This document shows positions 50,736-61,089 of a stretch of DNA of 64,000 nucleotides, in pieces. The stretch's first letter is position 1. Each line of letters begins with the position of its first letter. The DNA comes from Desulfarculaceae bacterium (GTDB lineage: Bacteria; Desulfobacterota; Desulfarculia; Desulfarculales; Desulfarculaceae). The translations under genes were made by a program, and so were the position numbers. The notes under the pieces are model-generated. The model saw nothing but the letters and a program-made list of their open reading frames with translations, had not been told where the DNA came from and made no database searches. The stretch is taken from assembly GCA_021737145.1 (NCBI GenBank), contig JAIPEN010000001.1, positions 372,001 to 436,000 of the forward strand. Direction: 5' to 3'.

Positions 50736-52517
50736 GTGAATCAAGAACATATAATCGAGATAGCAGACGATTACCTTGCAACCCCAAAAACAGATTATGC
50801 AATTTGCATAAACGGGAAGTGGGGATGCGGCAAAACTTATCTGTGGAAAAATATATTAGCCCCCAAATTTATGCATACATCCAAAAAAGTATTATACATC
50901 TCGTTGTTCGGCAAAAAATCAAGCGCTGATATCGATGTTTCTATAACGATGAGCCTTCTTCCAGAGATGTCCAGCAAAGTAAAACAATTAGCCTCCTCAA
51001 TGGGGCAAGGGCTTCTGAACTATAGGCGGCTTGAATGGATCAAAGAAGTCATACCCGTTAGAACTTTCATCAACTTTAAAAACACCGTATTCTGTTTTGA
51101 TGATTTTGAACGGGCAGGAATGGATGAACAATCTGTCTTAGGATACATAAATTCATTCACAGAGCACGAAGGTGCCAAAGTATTTATTTTAATAAATGAA
51201 GAAAAACTTAAGGACAGGAGCTCTTACAGAAAATACAAAGAAAAAGTCATGGGCATTAGCATTGACTACCAAGCGGCGACTAACCTTGTTATCGAGAACA
51301 TCTTTTGCGATTTTTTAGGTAATGAAAAATATTTTAAGTTTTTATTAGACAATGTCGATATTGTCCATCGCGTATATGTTAACAGTGAAACGGGGAACAT
51401 AAGGATATTAAAAAACAGTCTCTATCTCTTTCAAAAAGCTTTCGATTATTTGTCCGCTGAAGAATCGTTGCTCGCAGAGGAATACGGCAAAAGCTTTTTA
51501 AATTTTTTCCTTGCCGTATCATTTGAGATACACACAGGAACCATTACGAAAGAAAACCTTACTTCACTGGCGGATTTATCTGAAAATCTTTTACAATTGC
51601 GAGTGACAAGGCTCTTAACGCAAGAGGAGGGGCCCAATTATATAGAAAACTTTTTCTCAAAATATTATTCAGCTAGCGACCTGAGCCAACCCGCGTTCAA
51701 ATCAATCTTTGATTATGTATCTACAGGCTATTTAGATACTAGCCTATTGCTCAGAGAGTTACACGAACTCGATAATACATATGAACCAGAAGAAATCAAG
51801 AAGCTTAAGAAATATTTGCGAGAAATATGGGAACTTAATGATAAAGAATTTCTTGAATTGACCGTCCAGCTTTACGAAGAAGTTAAAAACGGTAAGCTTG
51901 AAAGGCTTTCTAGCTTTTGGCGATTATTCGTGCGCTTTATTACCTTAAAAGTGGATGGCATAATAAACTACAGTATAGAGGAAATCGTATCTAACTTCAA
52001 AAGTGGTGCTGACATAGCATTCAACTGTGTCGGCTTGATTGACTGGGACTTAGGTTATGCTGAAAAACCTTCATACCAAGATAAAACCTACAACTTGGCA
52101 ATAGATGAAGTACACATCTATTATTCAAAAATTAGCAAGATGATCAACGACAAGGCAAAACAAGGAGAAGCACAATCGCTTATTAAAGCCTTACAACAAA
52201 ATATGGATACTTTCGAAAAAGTCTTAGACAGGAATGCGACTGATAATATAATTAACCTGATTGACAATGATGAATGGTTAGCAAAGATAGTTGACTTGGA
52301 TCCAAAGAATATAGCGATTACTAGATCAATCTTTTATTCAAGGTATCGCTCCGTTAATATTTTTGATTTCTTAAACGAAGAAAAAGAGGTCCTACGTTAT
52401 TTAAGAGACAATCTACTTTCTTACCTTAACCCGGATATCGGCCTCGTCAAGATGTGGGCATTAAAGCAATTTCACAGGACAATTAGTGCCATATGCGACC
52501 GCATTCCCGCACCCTAA
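50736..52517 (+). CDS. KAP-like P-loop NTPase in an AT-rich island (candidate defence protein)
   Basis: 593 aa from the GTG at 50736, chosen because GGGGGA lies six bases before it; the in-frame ATG at 50724 has no such site. Walker A is GKWGCGKT (27-34) and Walker B is VFCFDDFER (118-126, D122-D123), as in KAP and related STAND-like NTPases. The remaining 450 residues are helical and unrelated to anything I recognise. The gene is far more AT-rich than all neighbours, with AT-ending codons, and stands alone between housekeeping-type genes. This strongly suggests recent transfer. NTPases of this type are often found in anti-phage defence loci, but the role here is inferred. Confidence 0.72.
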   Translation: MNQEHIIEIADDYLATPKTDYAICINGKWGCGKTYLWKNILAPKFMHTSKKVLYISLFGKKSSADIDVSITMSLLPEMSSKVKQLASSMGQGLLNYRRLEWIKEVIPVRTFINFKNTVFCFDDFERAGMDEQSVLGYINSFTEHEGAKVFILINEEKLKDRSSYRKYKEKVMGISIDYQAATNLVIENIFCDFLGNEKYFKFLLDNVDIVHRVYVNSETGNIRILKNSLYLFQKAFDYLSAEESLLAEEYGKSFLNFFLAVSFEIHTGTITKENLTSLADLSENLLQLRVTRLLTQEEGPNYIENFFSKYYSASDLSQPAFKSIFDYVSTGYLDTSLLLRELHELDNTYEPEEIKKLKKYLREIWELNDKEFLELTVQLYEEVKNGKLERLSSFWRLFVRFITLKVDGIINYSIEEIVSNFKSGADIAFNCVGLIDWDLGYAEKPSYQDKTYNLAIDEVHIYYSKISKMINDKAKQGEAQSLIKALQQNMDTFEKVLDRNATDNIINLIDNDEWLAKIVDLDPKNIAITRSIFYSRYRSVNIFDFLNEEKEVLRYLRDNLLSYLNPDIGLVKMWALKQFHRTISAICDRIPAP

Positions 52518-52570
52518 ACCATCTTTGGCGTCGCCCTCTCTGCAATGCCCTGCGCAGAAATTTTTAGCAA

Positions 52571-53308
52571 CTAACATATTTCCGTGTTCTTTTCGGCCTT
52601 GGCCTGGCGCTTGCGGCACCAGTCCTCGTAGCGCCCGGCCAGCTCGCGGAAGCGGTCCACGCTCAGCGGCGGCCTCTGGATGGCCGCCAGGGTGGTCTGG
52701 CGCACCCTGCCCTCCTGGGCCAGTTCATGGCCCGCTCGAACGATCAGCTCCAGATGGGGCTCCAGCTCGGTTGGGGCCATTTGCAGGGCCAGGGAGCCGG
52801 GCACGCACAGCTCGGCCACGCACTGGCCCCCAAAGCCCACTGCCTGGGCCCGCACCGTGGCGATGAGCGGGGCAAAGGTCTCGTATTCCGGGAAGCTGCA
52901 GGTGCTCACCAGCACCGTCTGAGAAGGCATGGCCCAGGCCATGGGGTGCCGGATGCGGCCCGCCTGGTCTGCATAAAGGAAAGGCTGCATGGCGCAGACG
53001 CAACGGTCCATGACCGCCTTGAGCTGGGCGCTCATGCTGTCGGTGTACACCGGCGCGGCCATGACCAGCAGATCCGCCGCTTGCAGCAGGGGGTAGAGCT
53101 CGTCCATGCCGTCGCGCTGGGCGCAGCGGCCGGGATGGCGGTGCATGCAGCTCAAACAGGCCACACAGGGCGCGATCTCCAGATCCTTGACCACCACCGC
53201 GTCCACCGAGGCCCCGCCCTGCTCCAGGCCCGCGATCAGGGCCCGGCCCATACGCCCGGTGACACCCTTGTCTCCCCGCGCGCTGCCGTACAACACCAAT
53301 GCCCGCAT
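52571..53308 (-). CDS. NADPH-dependent FMN reductase / iron-sulfur flavoprotein-like
   Basis: 245 aa from the ATG at 53308 with GGAGGTG upstream. The flavodoxin-like fold has LYGSARGDKGVTGRM for the FMN phosphate. CVACLSCMHRHPGRC near residue 50 resembles the compact cysteine motif that binds a [4Fe-4S] cluster in archaeal iron-sulfur flavoproteins. Additional cysteines at CVCAMQP. It probably transfers electrons between ferredoxin-like partners and other acceptors. Convergent with the KAP-like gene. Confidence 0.82.
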   Translation of the reverse strand: MRALVLYGSARGDKGVTGRMGRALIAGLEQGGASVDAVVVKDLEIAPCVACLSCMHRHPGRCAQRDGMDELYPLLQAADLLVMAAPVYTDSMSAQLKAVMDRCVCAMQPFLYADQAGRIRHPMAWAMPSQTVLVSTCSFPEYETFAPLIATVRAQAVGFGGQCVAELCVPGSLALQMAPTELEPHLELIVRAGHELAQEGRVRQTTLAAIQRPPLSVDRFRELAGRYEDWCRKRQAKAEKNTEIC

Positions 53309-53368
53309 GCTCACCTCCAGGCGGGCTAGCTTAGCACAGCCCGGCCGCGCTTGACATGATGGTGCGCG

Positions 53369-54970
53369 TCATTCTTTTGACGTGCGCAGCCACCATGCGA
53401 TGAACAGAGTCTGCAAGGCGCTGAGCCCCACGAAATACCAGGCCCACAGGGGCCAACCGGCCAGGCTGCCGCCCACCCGGCCCCAGGCCCAATAGTCCTG
53501 GGCCAGGGCGAAAACGCCGCCGAACAGGATAAGGGCCAGCCAACCCCGCCTGGTGAAGCGGGGCAGGCCCAGGCCGCCGGACAACAGCTGCACCGCCAGG
53601 TAGACCACCACCGAGGCCGCTATGGCCGGCATGGCCGGCAAAAAACCGCCGGAAGGCAGCAGCTTGAGGTGATAGGCCACCACCAGGGCCTCGCCCACCA
53701 GAATGGAGGCGATGCCCGCGGCAGGGCGCGGTTTTTTGAGATACAGCCCAAAGAACACGGTGGGAAACAGCACCGCCAAGCCGGTGAAGGCGGTGAGGCC
53801 CAGGGAAAGGATGGTGGCGTCGGAAACCAGGGCCACCAGCAGCCCGGCCAGGGCCAGGCAGAGCACGAACACCCGGCCCACCAGGCTGCTCTCGGACTTA
53901 CGCCCCCTGATGAGCGGAAAAAGGTCCCGGCTGAAGATGGAGCTCAGGGTGAGCAACTGGGAGTCCATGGTGGACATGAGGGCGGCCAGGCCCGCGGCCA
54001 ACACCAGGGTGCCCATGAAATCCCCGGCCAGCCTGGTCATGAGCAGGGGCACGATGTTGTCCGAGGCGCGTCCAGCCAGGCCGGGGAAGGCCAAATGCCC
54101 CAGCACGCCCATGGCCACCGGCAGGGCGAAGACCAGGGTGCATATGAGGGGGTACAGGGCCATGGTGCGGGCCAGGGAGCGCTCTTTCTTGGCCGAGTAG
54201 AAGCGCTGGAAAAGCTGGGGGAACATGGGATCGCAGAAAAACCACAGGGCCAGGAAGCTGAACCACACCGCCGGGGTGTACACCCCCCGGGGGCCGGGGC
54301 GGCTGAACAGCTCGGGCACGGCCTCCCGGGCCTGGCTGAAGGCCTGGCTCCAGCCGCCAAAGTGCGAGGTGACCATGAACAGGGCCGCGGCCATGAGGAT
54401 GAACATGAGAAGGCCCTGGAACACGTCGGTCCAGGCCACGGCCTTGAGCCCGCCCCTGAGGGTGTAGACCAGGATGATGGCGGTGATCAGGCTGGCCCCG
54501 GCCCAGGGGGGCAGGCCGAAGAGCTGGCCCAGCACCTTGGCCCCGGCCAGAGGCTGCAAGGCCAGGTAAGGCACGGTGAACACCACCATGGCCAGGGCGA
54601 ACAAGGCGGCCAGCCACTTGTTCCCATAGACCTGCTCCACCAGCTCGGCCGGGGTGACCAGCTGGTGGGTGCGGCCCCATTGCCACACCTTGCGGCCCAG
54701 CAGCCAAAAGGTCAGGGCCATGAAGCCGGTGCCAAAGGCCATGATGGGGAAAAAACTGAGCCCGTCGCGGTAGCCCGCCCCCGAGGCCCCGAACACGGTG
54801 AAGGCGCTGAAGTTGGTGGCGGCCATAGTGCCCATGAGCACGAAGGTGCCCAGGCCCCGGCCGGCCAAGAAGTAGTCGGCCGGGCCTTCCTTGAGCCGGC
54901 TCTTGGCCAGCAGCCCCAGGATGATCACCACCGTGAAGTAGGCGGTGAGGACCAGAATCTTGGTCAGCAT
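53369..54970 (-). CDS. Sodium:solute symporter (SSS family)
   Basis: 533 aa from the ATG at 54970 with GGGAGG upstream. About 13 hydrophobic helices. Family signatures: YFLAGRGLGTFVLMGTMAAT, SAFTVFGASGAGYRDG and AALMSTMDSQLLTLSSIFSRD. Related to proline/pantothenate/acetate transporters; the solute is unknown. Its leader contains a rho-independent terminator, so expression may be controlled by attenuation. Confidence 0.88.
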   Translation of the reverse strand: MLTKILVLTAYFTVVIILGLLAKSRLKEGPADYFLAGRGLGTFVLMGTMAATNFSAFTVFGASGAGYRDGLSFFPIMAFGTGFMALTFWLLGRKVWQWGRTHQLVTPAELVEQVYGNKWLAALFALAMVVFTVPYLALQPLAGAKVLGQLFGLPPWAGASLITAIILVYTLRGGLKAVAWTDVFQGLLMFILMAAALFMVTSHFGGWSQAFSQAREAVPELFSRPGPRGVYTPAVWFSFLALWFFCDPMFPQLFQRFYSAKKERSLARTMALYPLICTLVFALPVAMGVLGHLAFPGLAGRASDNIVPLLMTRLAGDFMGTLVLAAGLAALMSTMDSQLLTLSSIFSRDLFPLIRGRKSESSLVGRVFVLCLALAGLLVALVSDATILSLGLTAFTGLAVLFPTVFFGLYLKKPRPAAGIASILVGEALVVAYHLKLLPSGGFLPAMPAIAASVVVYLAVQLLSGGLGLPRFTRRGWLALILFGGVFALAQDYWAWGRVGGSLAGWPLWAWYFVGLSALQTLFIAWWLRTSKE

Positions 54971-54987
54971 GCGGCGCCTCCCCTGGC

Positions 54988-55029
54988 AATAAAAAAACGG
55001 CCGTCCCGGAGCAAGCCGGGATGGCCGTT
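54988..55029 (-). terminator. Intrinsic terminator inside the symporter leader (candidate attenuator)
   Basis: Stem AACGGCC-T-TCCCGG pairing across a 6-nt loop, then seven T on the minus strand. It is immediately before the symporter Shine-Dalgarno and downstream of the promoter at 55055. No T-run exists for the plus strand. Confidence 0.75.
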
Positions 55030-55054
55030 GGCCTAGAGCATAACCTGCGCCGCC

Positions 55055-55083
55055 TTTATAGCCGAAGAGGCCCGACTTGGCAA
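55055..55083 (-). promoter_or_regulatory. Predicted sigma-70 promoter of the symporter
   Basis: TTGCCA, 17 bp, TATAAA on the minus strand. The leader is about 80 nt and includes the terminator hairpin. Confidence 0.65.
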
Positions 55084-55120
55084 GTCCCGGGTCGCGGCCG
55101 ATGCTTTTGGCCCAATATTG

Positions 55121-55149
55121 TTGACGCCTTGCAGACCCTGTGGTAAAAA
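55121..55149 (+). promoter_or_regulatory. Predicted promoter of tRNA-Asn
   Basis: TTGACG, 17 bp, TAAAAA, ending 14 bp before the tRNA. Confidence 0.6.
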
Positions 55150-55162
55150 TCGCCCTACAAAT

Positions 55163-55238
55163 TCCCCGGTAGCTCAGTTGGCAGAGCAGGTGGCTGTTAA
55201 CCACCTTGTCGTTGGTTCGAGTCCGACCCGGGGAGCCA
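55163..55238 (+). tRNA. tRNA-Asn (anticodon GTT)
   Basis: Acceptor stem TCCCCGG / CCGGGGA, D-arm GCTCAGTTGGCAGAGC, anticodon arm GGTGG-CTGTTAA-CCACC, T-arm GTTGG-TTCGAGT-CCGAC, and encoded CCA. All arms are of normal length. Confidence 0.97.
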
Positions 55239-55246
55239 GAGATTGC

Positions 55247-55281
55247 AAGGGCCTAGGCGAAATCGCCTGGGCCCTTTTTTT
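55247..55281 (+). terminator. Rho-independent terminator after tRNA-Asn
   Basis: AAGGGCC-T-AGGCG / CGCCT-G-GGCCC with a 4-nt loop followed by TTTTTTT. Confidence 0.9.
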
Positions 55282-55421
55282 ATCCGCGCCCAACAAACCG
55301 GCCTGGCCTGGTTGGCATTTATGACCGCCGGGGTCTGGACGAACCTCGTGCCGGGCGCGTAAACTTGATGGGTTCTTGACCGGGAGGCGCACCGCTTCCC
55401 GGCCCCAGCACGGAGAGCCCC

Positions 55422-56804
<1,383 letters not shown>

Positions 56805-56828
56805 CACGTTACATCTCCAAAACGCCCC

Positions 56829-56914
56829 GTTGCACATGCGTAACGATTCGTTCTCCTGCCCATAAACAGGCCCTTGGCTAGAGCCTTTTTTCTCAAAGCA
56901 TTGCACTTAGCAAC
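56829..56914. promoter_or_regulatory. Two dyad sites upstream of the usp-operon promoter
   Basis: GTTGCACATGCGTAAC (56829-56844) and TTGCACTTAGCAAC (56901-56914) are about 163 and 91 bp from the -24 GG. Both share TTGCAC with dyadic GTAAC/GCAAC ends. Confidence 0.5.
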
Positions 56915-56991
56915 AAAGCGGCCACTTCCTCCCTTTTAGCTAATCACGCCTTTGTCCTGAATATTTGAATAGATAGCCAAATAGCCCGTTT

Positions 56992-57007
56992 TGGTACGGC
57001 CTTTGCG
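56992..57007 (+). promoter_or_regulatory. Predicted sigma-54 (-24/-12) promoter of the usp operon
   Basis: TGGTACGGCCTTTGCG: one substitution in the -24 box (T for C) and TTGC in the -12 box at the correct spacing. Transcription would start about 20 bp before usp. Confidence 0.75.
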
Positions 57008-57038
57008 ACCCTTTTGGGGCCAGGAAAGGCGCCAAAGC

Positions 57039-57476
57039 ATGTTCAAACGGGTTCTGGTGGTCATGGAGAACGAGAAGGTCAACACCCAGGCGGTGTACTA
57101 CGCCCGGGAGCTGGCCCAACGCATGGACTCGGAGGTCTCCTTTCTCATGCTGGTGGAGATGGCGTCCCTGGACCGCACCTGGCTGGGCAGCAGCCGAGGC
57201 GCCATCTCCGAACTGGACGACCGGGTGGGGCGCCAGATGGCCGAGCTGAGCGAGGATTTTCTTCGCTTGGGCATCGCCACCAGCGCGGCCCTTCGGGTGG
57301 GCGATCCCAAGCAGGAGCTTTTCAAGTTCCTGGCCGAGCGCCCCCCCTTTCAGGTCTTGATCTGGGGCAGCCACGAGGAGCTGCCCGGCGGCGCTTCCCG
57401 GGGCCACTGGATGGCCAAGGCGGCCGCCTCCCTGGAATGCCCCTTATGGACGGTAAGCAGCCGGCGGTCTTCTTGA
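57039..57476 (+). CDS. Universal stress protein (UspA-like)
   Basis: 145 aa from the ATG at 57039 with AAAGG upstream. The Usp fold begins FKRVLVVMENEKVNTQAVYYA, with VLIWGSHEEL and CPLWTVS at the C-terminus. The ATP-binding Gx2Gx9G(S/T) signature is only partly visible, so it may be of the non-ATP-binding type. First gene of a six-gene operon. Confidence 0.85.
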   Translation: MFKRVLVVMENEKVNTQAVYYARELAQRMDSEVSFLMLVEMASLDRTWLGSSRGAISELDDRVGRQMAELSEDFLRLGIATSAALRVGDPKQELFKFLAERPPFQVLIWGSHEELPGGASRGHWMAKAAASLECPLWTVSSRRSS

Positions 57477-57534
57477 GGACGGCCGGTCACATGGAGTTAC
57501 AACCGCATTTTCCGACTGCGCAAGGTGAAGTTTC

Positions 57535-59343
57535 ATGCCTGAACTGACTTTTGACATGATTCTGGTCATGATCATGATCGGGATCGCGGTGTTCCTGTTC
57601 ATCGTGGAATGGGTGCGGGTGGACGTGGTGGCCATCCTGATGATGGTCACCCTGCCCCTGCTGCATTTGGTAACCCCGTCAGAGGCCTTTTCGGGCCTGT
57701 CCTCCAACGCGGTGGTGTCCATCATCGCGGTGATCATCATAGGCGCGGGGCTGGACAAGACCGGGGTGGTCAACCGGCTGGTGGGGCCCATACTCAAGGT
57801 GGCCGGCAATAGCCAGTCGCGCATTGTGATCTTCATATCCCTCACCGTGGCCATCATCTCCAGCTTCATGCAGAACATCGGGGCGGCCGCCCTGTTTTTG
57901 CCCGCGGTGCAGCGCATCAGCAAAAACCTCAAGATACCCATCAGCAAGCTTCTGATGCCCATCGGCTTCTCGGCCATCCTGGGCGGCACGGTGACCCTGG
58001 TGGGCTCCAGCCCCTTGATCCTGCTCAACGACCTGATGATGCCCTTCGAGCTCGAGCCCTTCGGCCTGTTCGACGTGACCCCGGTGGGTCTGGCCCTGGT
58101 GGGCGCGGGCATCGTCGTGTTCGTGTTCTTCGGCCGCTTCATCCTGCCCGGCGGCAAGGGCGAGGAAGCCGGCGCCGCCGAGGAAGACCGCCAGGAGCAG
58201 AACCACATCATGGAGGAGCTGGGCCGCCCCTGGGAGCTGGCCACGCCCGAGGACTTCACCCACTACCGCGAGCCGGTGACCGTGGACGGCATCCGCCGCC
58301 GCTACCTGGTTAACGTGGTGGGACTGGTGGAGCCGCCGGACTTCAAGGTGCTGGGCCCGGCCCCGGACCAGGAGATCCGCTCCGGGGTGGAGATCGTGGT
58401 CTACGGCCAGGAAAAGGACGTGCGCCGCATGGCCGAGGAAGAGGGCATGGCCCTCAAGGATGACCTGGAGCTGTTCAAGGGCGAACTGGCCGACCACGCC
58501 TCGGGCACGGTGGAGGCGGTGGTGGCCCCCCGCTCCAGCCTGGCCGGCAAGACCCTGAACCAGGTGGACCTGGCCGAACGCTTCCAGGTCGCGCCCTTGG
58601 CGGTGTATCGCCAGGGGGTGACCTACCGGGCCGAGCTGGGCTCCATGCCCCTCAGGGTGGGCGACGCCATCCTCTTGCACGGCACCTGGAAGCGCCTGGA
58701 GCTGCTGCACGCCGAGGGCAGCCTCTTGTTCACCACTCCCCTGGACTCCGACCAGCTCCGGCCTGAAAAGGCCATGTTCGCCGGCATCTGGCTGGCCGTG
58801 GCCCTGGTCATGGTCATCGTGTTCAAGATCCAGCTTTCGGTGTGCCTGATGACCGGCGCCCTGGGCATGATCATCACCCGGGTTTTGTCCATCGACGAGG
58901 CCTACCAGGCGGTGGACTGGCGCACCGTGTTCTTGCTGGGCGGACTGATTCCCCTGGGCATCGCCACCGAGAAGACCGGCGCCGCGGCCTGGATCGCCCA
59001 CAGCGTTTTGAACGCCATCGGCACGGTGGAACCCATCGTGCTCCTGGCGGTGATCGGAGTGCTGGCCACGGTGTTCACCCTGGTTATCAGCAACGTGGGA
59101 GCCACGGTGCTATTGGTGCCGCTGGTGGTCAACATGGCCCTGGCCGCGCACACCGATCCGCGCATGGCCGCCCTGGTGGTGGGCCTGGCCACCAGCAACT
59201 CCTTTATTCTGCCCACCCACCAGGTGAACGCCCTGTACATGGGACCCGGGCGCTACCGAAGCGTGGACTTCATGAAAGCGGGCACCGTTGTCAGCATCGT
59301 CTTCCTGGTGGTGATGATCGCCATGCTCTACCTGTTTTACTAG
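57535..59343 (+). CDS. SLC13/DASS-family permease with central RCK_C (TrkA_C) domains
   Basis: 602 aa. About eleven hydrophobic helices in two blocks (residues 5-200 and 410-602). Between them lies a cytoplasmic region (about 215-400) with two RCK_C-like domains, for example DLELFKGELADHASGTVEAV, GKTLNQVDLAERF and LRVGDAILLHGTWKRLELL. Motifs GGTVTLVGSSPL and SNVGATVLLVPLVVN match DASS transporters of sulfate or dicarboxylates. The RCK_C domains probably sense a ligand such as a nucleotide. The substrate is unknown. Confidence 0.88.
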   Translation: MPELTFDMILVMIMIGIAVFLFIVEWVRVDVVAILMMVTLPLLHLVTPSEAFSGLSSNAVVSIIAVIIIGAGLDKTGVVNRLVGPILKVAGNSQSRIVIFISLTVAIISSFMQNIGAAALFLPAVQRISKNLKIPISKLLMPIGFSAILGGTVTLVGSSPLILLNDLMMPFELEPFGLFDVTPVGLALVGAGIVVFVFFGRFILPGGKGEEAGAAEEDRQEQNHIMEELGRPWELATPEDFTHYREPVTVDGIRRRYLVNVVGLVEPPDFKVLGPAPDQEIRSGVEIVVYGQEKDVRRMAEEEGMALKDDLELFKGELADHASGTVEAVVAPRSSLAGKTLNQVDLAERFQVAPLAVYRQGVTYRAELGSMPLRVGDAILLHGTWKRLELLHAEGSLLFTTPLDSDQLRPEKAMFAGIWLAVALVMVIVFKIQLSVCLMTGALGMIITRVLSIDEAYQAVDWRTVFLLGGLIPLGIATEKTGAAAWIAHSVLNAIGTVEPIVLLAVIGVLATVFTLVISNVGATVLLVPLVVNMALAAHTDPRMAALVVGLATSNSFILPTHQVNALYMGPGRYRSVDFMKAGTVVSIVFLVVMIAMLYLFY

Positions 59344-59358
59344 AGGGAGGACCAAGTC

Positions 59359-60174
59359 ATGGCCATAATCACCATATCGCGAGGTTCCTACAGCAAGGGG
59401 CGCGAAGTGGCCGAAAAGGTGGCCCAGCGCCTGGGCTACGACGTGGTCAGCCGCGACGTGCTCCTGGAGGCCTCGGAACACTTCCACATTCCCGAGGTCA
59501 AGCTGGTGCGGGCCATCCACGACGCGCCCTCCATCCTTGACCGCTTCAGCCACGGCCGCTACTGCTACCTGGCCTTCTTCCAAAGCGCCCTGGCCGACCG
59601 GGCGGCGGCCGACAACCTGGTCTATCACGGCCTGGCCGGCCACCTGCTTTTAAAAGGGGTGCCCCATGTGCTCAAGGTGCGCATCATCGCCGACCTGGAG
59701 GCCCGGGTGGCCGCGGAGATGGAGCGGGAAAACCTGACCCAGAACCAGGCCCGCGACATCCTGATCAAGGACGACGAGGAGCGCCGCAAGTGGACCCAGA
59801 ACCTCTATGGAGTGGACCCCTGGGACGCCTCGCTTTATGATCTGGTTATCCACATCCACCAGCTCAGCGTGGACGACGCGGTGGACTTCATAGCCCAGGC
59901 GGCCGAGCGCCAGTGCTTCCAAACCACCCCCGATGCTCAACAGAAGATGGACGACCTGGCCCTGGCCTGCCGCGTCAAGACGGCTCTGATCCAGGATGAC
60001 TGCGTGGACGTGGCCGTAGCCTGCGAGTTCGGCAACGTGCTGGTCTACAGCAAGCAGGGACACCGCCGGACCCATCAACTGGAAGAAAAGGTCAAGCCCC
60101 TGGCAGCGGCCATGCCCGAGATAAATCACATCGAGGTGCGAACCGGCCAAGCCATCCCGCCGGAGGCCTGTTGA
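59359..60174 (+). CDS. Cytidylate-kinase-like protein with a BON-like C-terminus, copy 1
   Basis: 271 aa with GGGAGG upstream. Belongs to the cytidylate-kinase-like family: ISRGSYSKGREVAEKVAQRL in place of a full Walker A, GLAGHLLLKGVPHVLKVRII, and DLVIHIHQLSVDDAVDFI. The C-terminal 70 residues resemble a BON domain. The P-loop lacks the usual GKS/T, so nucleotide kinase activity is doubtful. Tandem with a paralogue. Confidence 0.82.
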   Translation: MAIITISRGSYSKGREVAEKVAQRLGYDVVSRDVLLEASEHFHIPEVKLVRAIHDAPSILDRFSHGRYCYLAFFQSALADRAAADNLVYHGLAGHLLLKGVPHVLKVRIIADLEARVAAEMERENLTQNQARDILIKDDEERRKWTQNLYGVDPWDASLYDLVIHIHQLSVDDAVDFIAQAAERQCFQTTPDAQQKMDDLALACRVKTALIQDDCVDVAVACEFGNVLVYSKQGHRRTHQLEEKVKPLAAAMPEINHIEVRTGQAIPPEAC

Positions 60175-60209
60175 CAAGCGGCCCCGGGGCCGCCAGAGAG
60201 GTGAATCTC

Positions 60210-61031
60210 ATGCCTTTGATTATTGTGTCAGCCGACGACTTCAGCCAGGGCCGGGAGATCGCTCACCGGGTGGCCGGGGTGCTGGGCTACCGCTACGTGG
60301 GCCGCGACCTGCTGGCCTCAGTGGCCGAGCAGCACCAGGTCAGCCAGGAGGAGCTGGTGCAGGCCCTGGAGGATCCCCCGGGCTTCCTGACCCGCCGCTC
60401 CCGCCGCCAGCGCCTGTTGGCCTTCATCGAGGAAGGCTGTTTGCAACAGCTTCAGGATGACGGCGTGGTGTGCTATGGCCTGGCCGGCCATCTTTACGTG
60501 CGGGGCATCGCCCACGCCTTGAAGGTGCGCATCATCACCGAGGTCGGCCAATGGGCCCAGGCCATCGCCGAGAGCGAGGGAGTGCCCTTGGAGCGGGCCC
60601 AGAAGGTGGTGGAGCGCCGCAAGGAAGAGCAGAAGCGCTGGTCGCAGGACGCCTACAACCTGGACCAGAGCGACCCCTCGCTCTACGACATGGTGCTCAG
60701 CCTGGACACCCTGGAGCCGGACAAGGCGGTGGAGATCATCTGCGACACGGCCGGCTACCGCAAGTTCCAAGCCATGACCTACTCCCGCAAGCTGATGCAG
60801 GACAAGGCCCTGGCCTCCCGGGTGCGCGTGGAGCTCATGAAGAGCTTCCCGGACATCAAGGTGGAGGCCAACGACGGCACGGTGGTGGCCTATCTGCAAA
60901 GCCTGAAAAAGGACCAGCGCAAAAAGCAGGAAGCGGTGCGGCAACTGGCCGGCGGCATCGAGGGAGTGCGCCACGTGGAGGTGCACGTGATCCGCGATTA
61001 TTTCGGCCAGGCGGCCCAGAGCTCCCGCTAG
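60210..61031 (+). CDS. Cytidylate-kinase-like protein with a BON-like C-terminus, copy 2
   Basis: 273 aa from the ATG at 60210 with GAGAGGTG upstream. Same layout as the preceding gene: SADDFSQGREIAHRVAGVLG, YGLAGHLYVRGIAHALKVRI and a C-terminal BON-like part (ALASRVRVELM ... GGIEGVRHVEVHV). Similarity is moderate, so the duplication is old. Retention of both implies a heteromer or division of work. Confidence 0.82.
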   Translation: MPLIIVSADDFSQGREIAHRVAGVLGYRYVGRDLLASVAEQHQVSQEELVQALEDPPGFLTRRSRRQRLLAFIEEGCLQQLQDDGVVCYGLAGHLYVRGIAHALKVRIITEVGQWAQAIAESEGVPLERAQKVVERRKEEQKRWSQDAYNLDQSDPSLYDMVLSLDTLEPDKAVEIICDTAGYRKFQAMTYSRKLMQDKALASRVRVELMKSFPDIKVEANDGTVVAYLQSLKKDQRKKQEAVRQLAGGIEGVRHVEVHVIRDYFGQAAQSSR

Positions 61032-61089
61032 AGCGGGTCCTTGACCGGCGGCGGGTCCGCCGGGCAATGTTCTATATGGAGGTGGATTG

